This document shows positions 1 through 4,600 of a stretch of 5,737 nucleotides of DNA, piece by piece. Position 1 is the first letter of the stretch. The number at the start of each line of letters is the position of its first letter. The translations under genes and the position numbers were made by a program. The notes below the pieces were generated by a model. That model had not been told where the DNA came from. It did no database searches and saw nothing but the letters and a program-made list of their open reading frames with translations. The DNA is from an uncultured Eubacterium sp. Lineage in GTDB: Bacteria > Bacillota > Clostridia > Lachnospirales > Lachnospiraceae. Location of the stretch: NCBI GenBank assembly GCA_902475415.1, contig CABRZK010000169.1:1-5737 (forward strand), read 5' to 3'.

Positions 1-6
1 GCAGGA

Positions 7-88
7 TGTTTTTACAAGTGTGTGATTTCAAAAATGCAGGCGTAGCGGGCTACGCTGAGGCTTTTGGAATTGCACAATTGTGAAAACA
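7..88 (+). repeat. 82-base imperfect palindrome, possible structured RNA or dispersed repeat
   Basis: Position i pairs with position 95-i across the whole segment. The apex is GCGTAGC/GCTACGC (40-46 with 49-55; the loop is effectively CGGG). An internal bulged zone at 34-38/57-61 has four mismatches, and a lower stem joins 7-33 to 62-88, with one true mismatch at 18/77. Six irregular pairs (13/82, 23/72, 24/71, 28/67, 35/60, 39/56) are T.G as read on the plus strand. They would pair in plus-strand RNA but be A.C mismatches in minus-strand RNA. The right arm contains the perfect 10-mer CACAATTGTG (73-82). It could be the 3' structure of a gene left of the window, a small RNA, or a miniature palindromic repeat. 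No transposase gene or flanking duplication is visible. Confidence 0.6.
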
Positions 89-126
89 GACAAGTTATAT
101 GTGGTACTTATTTAGAAATCGCTGTA

Positions 127-291
127 CTAAATGCAATAATCACTCCAGTTGCTGTCATTGACACGGATACAGCTGTTTCGAATCAGTAGCTGGCCCTCCA
201 GTTCCATCTTGACTGCTGAACGGTGTCCGCCGTGCAGATGATCCATATTCCAACTGGCGCAGGTATTGTACTCTTTATAGTATCTCTGTTC
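127..291 (-). pseudogene. Short decayed coding remnant, family not recognised
   Basis: On the minus strand a frame is open from just after a TGA (292-294) to a TAG at 127-129, about 54 codons. Its codon choice (CTG, GGC, ATC, AAC, AGC, GAA) looks like real coding sequence rather than noise. From the internal ATG at 246 the peptide starts MDHLHGGHRSAVKMELEG and ends in a segment with the motif NWSDY before the stop. No Shine-Dalgarno sequence precedes that ATG, so it is probably not a translated small gene. Immediately upstream a second frame (about 341-279, starting MSGKSRNFAEDYITKM) also looks coding-like and ends in TAA, as if one gene had been frameshifted. The W-x-D-Y motif weakly recalls beta-sandwich lectin-type domains attached to glycan-active enzymes. 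This is a memory-based guess, and the family is unassigned. Confidence 0.3.
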
Positions 292-350
292 TCATTTTTG
301 TAATATAATCTTCCGCAAAATTTCTTGATTTGCCAGACATTTTATAAACA

Positions 351-400
351 AAAAAGAACACTATGCTTCTTTAATTCAAAGGAAACATAATGTTCTTTTT
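351..400 (-). terminator. Intrinsic terminator of the hydrogenase operon
   Basis: Arms AAAAAGAACACTATG (351-365) and CATAATGTTCTTTTT (386-400) pair over 15 bases. The single irregular pair is a G.T wobble when read on the minus strand. The 20-base loop can extend the stem internally (CTTT/AAAG). On the minus strand the hairpin is followed by a T-rich run (TTCTTTTTTGTTT). It lies about 60 bases past the hydrogenase stop codon, as expected for the end of that transcript. The A/T flanks on both sides mean it could also stop transcription arriving on the plus strand. Confidence 0.82.
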
Positions 401-461
401 CTGTAACTTTTATTTTTTATCTAAGAAGGAAAACGTTCTTTGTTACATCGCTTCTTTGTGA

Positions 462-2210
462 TTATCTCATCTGATAGCTTGTATGTAATAATTCATGTGC
501 CTTTTCTGATCCCGGTTTTCCAAGAAGTGTCGCATATACTTCTTTTACCACCGGATTTTCATGAGATTTTCTCATGGCACTGTTTGCATCATTACGATAC
601 AATGCTGCTCCACGTTCTTTTGGTACATCTGTCAGGACTCTGGTTGCCGCATTCTGATGAGGTTGTCCACCCCCGTTGATACAACCGCCCGGGCAGGCCA
701 TAATTTCCACAAACTGGTAGTCTGCAGTTCCATTTTTAATGGCAGTCAATAACTGGTTGGCATTGGCCAGACCGGAAGCAACAGCCACCTTAACGTTCTT
801 ACCATTGACATCCACGGAAGCTTCTTTGATGCCGTTCATACCACGCACTGCCGTATATTCAATAGCTGCTTCCTGTCCGGTCAGTGTTTCAACTGCAGTT
901 CTGAGTGCAGCCTCCATAACACCGCCTGTCACGCCAAAAATTACTGCTGCACCGGTTCCAATTCCAAGTGGTACATCAAATTTTGCATTCGGATTCATGG
1001 CTTCCAGCTGAATTTCTGCATCTTTCAGCATATTTGCAAGCTCATTAGTGGTAATCACGATATCCACATCCGGAACACCTGCTCCGCACTCATCGTCTCT
1101 TGTAATTTCAAATTTCTTTGCGGTACATGGCATAACAGATACCATAACGATTTTTTCTTTTGCAATATGTTCCTGATTTGCCATATATGTTTTTACGATT
1201 GCTCCCTGCATCTGATGCGGAGATTTGCAGGTAGAGATATTTTCAAGCATATCCGGATAGAAATGCTCTGCATATTTAACCCATCCAGGACAGCAGGAAG
1301 TAATCAGCGGAAGTTCTCCATCACTGTTCAGGCGCTCGATCAGCTCATTGGATTCTTCCATAATGGTCAGATCTGCACCAAATTTTGTATCAAACACTTT
1401 ATCAAATCCAAGACGGCGAAGTGCCTCTGCCATTCGGCCTTCCACGTCGACACCGATTGGGAATTCAAAAGCCTCCCCCAATGCTGCACGAACAGCCGGA
1501 GCTACCTGTACAACCACATATTTATCCGGATCTTCCAATGCCTCTTTTACCTGATCCATCTGTGTTTTTTCTGTCAGTGCACCAACCGGGCAGACAGCAA
1601 CACACTGTCCGCAGTTTACACAGCTGGCAGCTGCCAGTCCGGCCGGAGATGCCGGCTCAATTTTCGCATCCAGTCCGTCACCGGTACATGCGATGGCTGA
1701 AACAGCCTGCATCTTGGCGCAGACATTGATACAACGTTTGCATTTGATACATTTATTATTATCACGAATTAATACTTTTGAACTCAGATCTAACTGTTCC
1801 AGATCTTTCTGCGGCAGATCTGCTTCATCTGTAAAACCATATTCTTTCAGTAAATCCTGCAGCTCACAGCTAGTGGAGCGGAAACAGTACAGGCAGGATT
1901 TGTTATGTTTTTCCAGAATCTCTGCCAGTGCCTTTTTTCTGGCTTCCATAATAGCCGGAGTGTGTGTCTGAATCTCCATTCCGTCTTTGATTCTTGTCAC
2001 AGATGCATTTACGATTTCACCATCCACCTCTGCGATACAGACACCAGACATATCCACATCCTGTACACCCTTAAGATAATATAAGGTCGGAATTGGCTGT
2101 TGCATAAATTCACGCTGCATTTTTAATGTTTCAAAGGAAGCATCGAGAATGGTGATTCCTTTTTTCATGGTATAATCATACCCGTTAATTTTGATATTCA
2201 CTGTACTCAT
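462..2210 (-). CDS. [FeFe] hydrogenase, ferredoxin-type, with degenerate N-terminal [2Fe-2S] domain
   Basis: This 582-aa enzyme catalyses reversible H2 oxidation/proton reduction in the cytoplasm; it has no signal peptide or membrane segment. All three H-cluster motifs are intact: TSCCPGW (304-310; ligand C307, proton-relay C306), MPCTAKKFE (360-368; C362) and MACPGGCINGGGQP (504-517; C506, C510). Upstream are a His-Cys3 [4Fe-4S] site (H102, C106, C109, C115) and two [4Fe-4S] motifs (C154/157/160/164 and C197/200/203/207). Length and domain order match the monomeric Clostridium pasteurianus CpI type (about 574 aa). The N-terminal ferredoxin-like fold is present, but three of its four [2Fe-2S] cysteines are replaced (Y44, S55, S70; only C58 remains). 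The ATG start follows AGGGAGGT by 7 bases and lies 15 bases after the flavoprotein gene, so co-transcription is likely. No NADH-binding or PAS sensory domain is present, which argues against the bifurcating HydB-linked and sensory types. The maturation genes hydEFG are not in the window. Confidence 0.95.
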   Translation of the reverse strand: MSTVNIKINGYDYTMKKGITILDASFETLKMQREFMQQPIPTLYYLKGVQDVDMSGVCIAEVDGEIVNASVTRIKDGMEIQTHTPAIMEARKKALAEILEKHNKSCLYCFRSTSCELQDLLKEYGFTDEADLPQKDLEQLDLSSKVLIRDNNKCIKCKRCINVCAKMQAVSAIACTGDGLDAKIEPASPAGLAAASCVNCGQCVAVCPVGALTEKTQMDQVKEALEDPDKYVVVQVAPAVRAALGEAFEFPIGVDVEGRMAEALRRLGFDKVFDTKFGADLTIMEESNELIERLNSDGELPLITSCCPGWVKYAEHFYPDMLENISTCKSPHQMQGAIVKTYMANQEHIAKEKIVMVSVMPCTAKKFEITRDDECGAGVPDVDIVITTNELANMLKDAEIQLEAMNPNAKFDVPLGIGTGAAVIFGVTGGVMEAALRTAVETLTGQEAAIEYTAVRGMNGIKEASVDVNGKNVKVAVASGLANANQLLTAIKNGTADYQFVEIMACPGGCINGGGQPHQNAATRVLTDVPKERGAALYRNDANSAMRKSHENPVVKEVYATLLGKPGSEKAHELLHTSYQMR

Positions 2211-2217
2211 TCTTCGA

Positions 2218-2225
2218 ACCTCCCT
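2218..2225 (-). promoter_or_regulatory. Ribosome binding site of the hydrogenase gene
   Basis: AGGGAGGT on the minus strand sits 7 bases before the ATG at 2210 and directly abuts the flavoprotein stop codon (TAA, 2228-2226). This fixes the hydrogenase start and suggests translational coupling with the gene upstream. Confidence 0.85.
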
Positions 2226-3998
2226 TTAGCAGTTTGCATAAAATGCTGCTTCATCATATTCATCCACATGTCCTTCAGGAATCTCGTAACCTAACGGACG
2301 CACCGGATATCTCCACATCGGGATGTCTTCGGTAAATAATTCCATCTCACCATCGGCTCCCTGGTGAATGTTGATCCATTTCAACCAGTTCTTATTATCT
2401 GTCTCCGGATAATCTGCACGATAATGCGGATACATGATACCACGGGTCTCTTTTCTCATTTCTGCAGAACGGAAAATCATCTCCAGACAGAGAATCGTAT
2501 CTGCCGCCTCCAGACATTTTGACAGAGAATGTGGATCATCTGCAGTCAGATGCGGCACGATTGCTTTCATTTTTTCAATGTCTGCATAGACCTTCTGAAT
2601 TTCACTTTCATTCTTCAGAATGCATTTATGTACATCAAAAATATAAGTCTCAATCATATCGTAAATTTCTTTGAAATGATGATTGTCTTTTCTGTGCAGT
2701 GGCGCATAAATTTTCTCTTTTAAAGCTGCTACCTGTTCCAGATTCAGTTCATCCCAGTCTGCCTTCGCAGCATATGGTGCGATACTGTCACCGGCCATCA
2801 TACCTGTTGTAGCAGCATTTCCGAGACCGTCACCTCTGGTCCAGCCAAAATATGCATTACCCTGTGTTGTTACTTTTCCAGGTGCCCAGAGACCTTCCAC
2901 ATCTGTACGGATTTCTTTGTCTACTTTAATTGGCTCTACCTGAATAACCGTCTTGATGGTAGTATCAACCACTTCCCCCATAGTACCAAGGTTTTTCTGG
3001 GTTTTACTAAATACGAGATGCTCCCATGCCATTTTATCCCGGAACATTCGCTGAGTAGATTCATCCATGTCTGTTCCACCGATCATCATACGCACTTCAT
3101 CCGGATGTGCCAGATCAACAGTCAGCGGTCCGTTTCCGGCAGCCACTTCTTTTACCATGGCATCTACCAGTGCCGGGGTTACTTCCCATTCTTTATGGCC
3201 AATGTATTTATCGGTCAGATTTTCACCCTTTTTATTACAGATCATATTAAATCCACCATAAATCGGTGTATTTGTTTTTTTGAAAACAACGTCAACCTGT
3301 GTGGAAAATTCTACATTTCGCATCACTGCGCCAACACGGTACATAGCTCCTACACCGGTTCCGTATCCCATAAATTCCAGACCAATCTTTTTAAAATGAC
3401 ATCCCTGGGTGGCCATAGCTACCGCTTTCGCATGAAAAATTTTACATTCCATATGGTCCATGTCAAAACCGATGGCCCCAATGACTTTTCCTGTCTTGCT
3501 TGTAAGAAGTTCAAATACATTCACTCTGCTGAGCAGACGAATTCCAAGTTTTAATGCCATTGCACGCAACTGTGCACAGACATTGATGGAAACTCCTCCC
3601 ATGTCCAGTGCATCCGGAATAAACGGCAACGGCGTTGCCTCACCTTCTTCATTACAGGATGTAATTACACCACAATGTTTCATATAGTCAATATTGTCTC
3701 TGTGGTAAACCAGGTAATCTCTTAAAAATTCCTGATCATTTAAAAATGGAGTATGTGCATGCACTAAATACTCTAATGCATTTTTCACACCATTCGGATG
3801 TTTTGATGTGGAACGAATTCCGTTTCCGGCTTTTGTTGCCTGTCCATTCCAGCCGATGATTCCTTTATCTACAACCAGAATGTCTAATGTCGGATCATTC
3901 TCTTTTGCACGGATTGCCGTTACAAGGCCTGCCATACCGCCGCCAACAACGAGTATGTCCGAAGTATATAATTCACCATAATCTTTGATATCTGCCAT
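2226..3998 (-). CDS. FAD-dependent oxidoreductase of the fumarate reductase/AprA superfamily
   Basis: This 590-aa soluble flavoprotein has no Tat or Sec signal and no membrane helix, so it should be cytoplasmic. An N-terminal Rossmann FAD motif (GGGMAG, 19-24) follows DILVV and leads to the acidic strand end LVVDKG (41-46). The second FAD-contact segment is GLWAPG plus TRGDGLGNA (369-395), ending in MMAG. The C-terminal helical domain carries RADYPETDNKNWLKW (527-541), a hallmark of SdhA/FrdA/AprA-type proteins. The fumarate-reductase active-site motif of the TEGARGEGG type is absent. The stretch at 220-265, with FKK...GGF...KKGENL, looks more like AprA than FrdA. The pairing with an AprB-like ferredoxin fits an AprBA-style heterodimer in which electrons reach FAD from [4Fe-4S] clusters. 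No sulfate-activation genes are seen, so APS is not a safe substrate call. An unsaturated organic acid or another small acceptor is possible. The start is supported by AGGAGG 8 bases upstream. Confidence 0.88.
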   Translation of the reverse strand: MADIKDYGELYTSDILVVGGGMAGLVTAIRAKENDPTLDILVVDKGIIGWNGQATKAGNGIRSTSKHPNGVKNALEYLVHAHTPFLNDQEFLRDYLVYHRDNIDYMKHCGVITSCNEEGEATPLPFIPDALDMGGVSINVCAQLRAMALKLGIRLLSRVNVFELLTSKTGKVIGAIGFDMDHMECKIFHAKAVAMATQGCHFKKIGLEFMGYGTGVGAMYRVGAVMRNVEFSTQVDVVFKKTNTPIYGGFNMICNKKGENLTDKYIGHKEWEVTPALVDAMVKEVAAGNGPLTVDLAHPDEVRMMIGGTDMDESTQRMFRDKMAWEHLVFSKTQKNLGTMGEVVDTTIKTVIQVEPIKVDKEIRTDVEGLWAPGKVTTQGNAYFGWTRGDGLGNAATTGMMAGDSIAPYAAKADWDELNLEQVAALKEKIYAPLHRKDNHHFKEIYDMIETYIFDVHKCILKNESEIQKVYADIEKMKAIVPHLTADDPHSLSKCLEAADTILCLEMIFRSAEMRKETRGIMYPHYRADYPETDNKNWLKWINIHQGADGEMELFTEDIPMWRYPVRPLGYEIPEGHVDEYDEAAFYANC

Positions 3999-4006
3999 TA
4001 TCTCTA

Positions 4007-4012
4007 CCTCCT
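4007..4012 (-). promoter_or_regulatory. Ribosome binding site of the flavoprotein gene
   Basis: A perfect AGGAGG on the minus strand lies 8 bases before the ATG at 3998. It overlaps the first two bases of the ferredoxin stop codon (TAG, 4013-4011), an arrangement typical of translationally coupled subunits. Confidence 0.88.
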
Positions 4013-4292
4013 ACTCGCCCTGCTTCTTTATCAGTTCCGCACTGTATTCCAACGGATCTACCTGCAATGCAGAAATAACCTGAATGTCAATGACATTATT
4101 CAGACAATCCATCTCGCATTGGTAACACAATACACATTCATCCGGATATTTCGGATATGCACAATTTTTTTCATCATCCCACTGCCATACATTCTCCATA
4201 CAGCGGCGAATACATCTCTTACATCCACAACAACGGTCTGTGTCAACTACATATCGTACACTCTGCTGCTGGCCTCTGTTTTCAACAACCAT
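4011..4292 (-). CDS. AprB-like ferredoxin subunit with two [4Fe-4S] clusters
   Basis: This 93-aa iron-sulfur protein has two CxxCxxCxxxC motifs: C21/C24/C27/C31 and C53/C56/C59/C63. Unlike most bacterial ferredoxins, neither fourth cysteine is followed by proline (CM and CL instead). Two extra cysteines, C22 and C44, are present. The segment between the motifs (NVWQWDDEKNCAYP) and the tail after the second motif (VIDI...SALQVDPLEY) resemble the layout of APS reductase beta subunits, which hand electrons to the FAD subunit encoded next. I chose the ATG at 4292 because AAGGGGG lies 8 bases upstream. A longer in-frame version would begin with TTG at 4355 and lacks a ribosome binding site. Its stop overlaps the flavoprotein's ribosome binding site, with 12 bases between the genes. 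Its likely role (inference) is electron relay between the hydrogenase and the flavoprotein. Confidence 0.9.
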   Translation of the reverse strand: MVVENRGQQQSVRYVVDTDRCCGCKRCIRRCMENVWQWDDEKNCAYPKYPDECVLCYQCEMDCLNNVIDIQVISALQVDPLEYSAELIKKQGE

Positions 4293-4300
4293 AGGTATTT

Positions 4301-4307
4301 CCCCCTT
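4301..4307 (-). promoter_or_regulatory. Ribosome binding site deciding the ferredoxin start
   Basis: AAGGGGG on the minus strand, 8 bases before the ATG at 4292. It selects this ATG over the upstream in-frame TTG at 4355, which has no comparable sequence before it. Confidence 0.85.
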
Positions 4308-4491
4308 GTAATATTCTGTTATCTGATACTTACATTTTAATTCATTTTGTTTCAATTGTTTTGTCCATTTTCCACGAATTTTCTTATTGTCTTTCTACAT
4401 CAGTGACGAATCATATTTTTTTACTATCAAATTAATTTTTTATCAAATACACGATGCCGGCATTTTCAAAAACAATACTTTTCATATTGGG
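4308..4491 (-). promoter_or_regulatory. Intergenic region expected to hold the operon promoter
   Basis: About 180 very AT-rich bases between the MFS terminator and the ferredoxin ribosome binding site. On the minus strand the best hexamers I see are TTGATA (4446-4441) with, 17 bases on, a poor TAAAAA (4423-4418), and a better isolated -10-like TATGAT (4415-4410) without a good -35 at the right distance. TTTGATA occurs twice, about 18 bases apart (4447-4441 and 4431-4425). A perfect 10-base palindrome ATGCCGGCAT (4454-4463) stands out as GC-rich just upstream of these and could be an operator. The exact promoter is not certain. No riboswitch or RNA gene was recognised in the 308-base gap 4293-4600. 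Confidence 0.4.
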
Positions 4492-4545
4492 AAAAAGCAC
4501 TATCGCCAGACAGATTTTTCACTGCATGTTACGATAGTGCTTTTT
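4492..4545 (-). terminator. Intrinsic terminator after the MFS transporter gene
   Basis: Perfect 14-base arms AAAAAGCACTATCG (4492-4505) and CGATAGTGCTTTTT (4532-4545) enclose a 26-base loop. Read on the minus strand, the stem ends in TTTTT about 56 bases past the MFS stop codon. It separates the transporter from the ferredoxin-flavoprotein-hydrogenase operon, so the latter probably has its own promoter, although read-through is possible. The symmetric A and T runs would also let it work on the plus strand. Confidence 0.8.
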
Positions 4546-4600
4546 ACACATGATCAACATTTGTTAATCAGCAATTACGCAAGTATGTATGATATCTTGT

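Noticed and set aside
70..86. Lac-operator-like sequence around CACAATTGTG
   Set aside because: It is fully explained as part of the right arm of the larger palindrome, and no promoter or gene is placed to use it as an operator.
7..88. Integron attC site or CRISPR repeat
   Set aside because: The palindrome lacks attC-type RYYYAAC/GTTRRRY ends, there is no integrase, and no second spaced copy exists in the window.
46..189. Plus-strand open frame running from the palindrome to a TAG at 187-189
   Set aside because: It begins inside the hairpin right after a stop codon, has no start codon with a ribosome binding site, and its sequence matches no family I know.
238..303. Small plus-strand ORF encoding a 21-residue hydrophobic peptide starting MIHIPTGAG
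   Set aside because: No convincing ribosome binding site, and the opposite strand has the more coding-like codon usage. A short hydrophobic ORF of this size is expected by chance.
1167..1700. 177-codon open frame on the plus strand
   Set aside because: It lies wholly inside the hydrogenase gene on the opposite strand, which has diagnostic H-cluster and Fe-S motifs. The plus-strand product has no recognisable domain.
3018..3554. 178-codon open frame on the plus strand
   Set aside because: It is antisense to the flavoprotein gene and its translation is low-complexity, His/Phe/Ser-rich shadow sequence without a family signature.
4293..4355. In-frame N-terminal extension of the ferredoxin starting with TTG at 4355
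   Set aside because: The codon is TTG with no Shine-Dalgarno sequence before it, whereas the ATG at 4292 has AAGGGGG at ideal spacing. The added 21 residues show no ferredoxin-like sequence.
4425..4447. FNR-like half-sites (TTGAT) in the operon leader
   Set aside because: The two copies are direct, not inverted, repeats and the TTGAT-N4-ATCAA consensus is not met. No Rex-type palindrome was found either.
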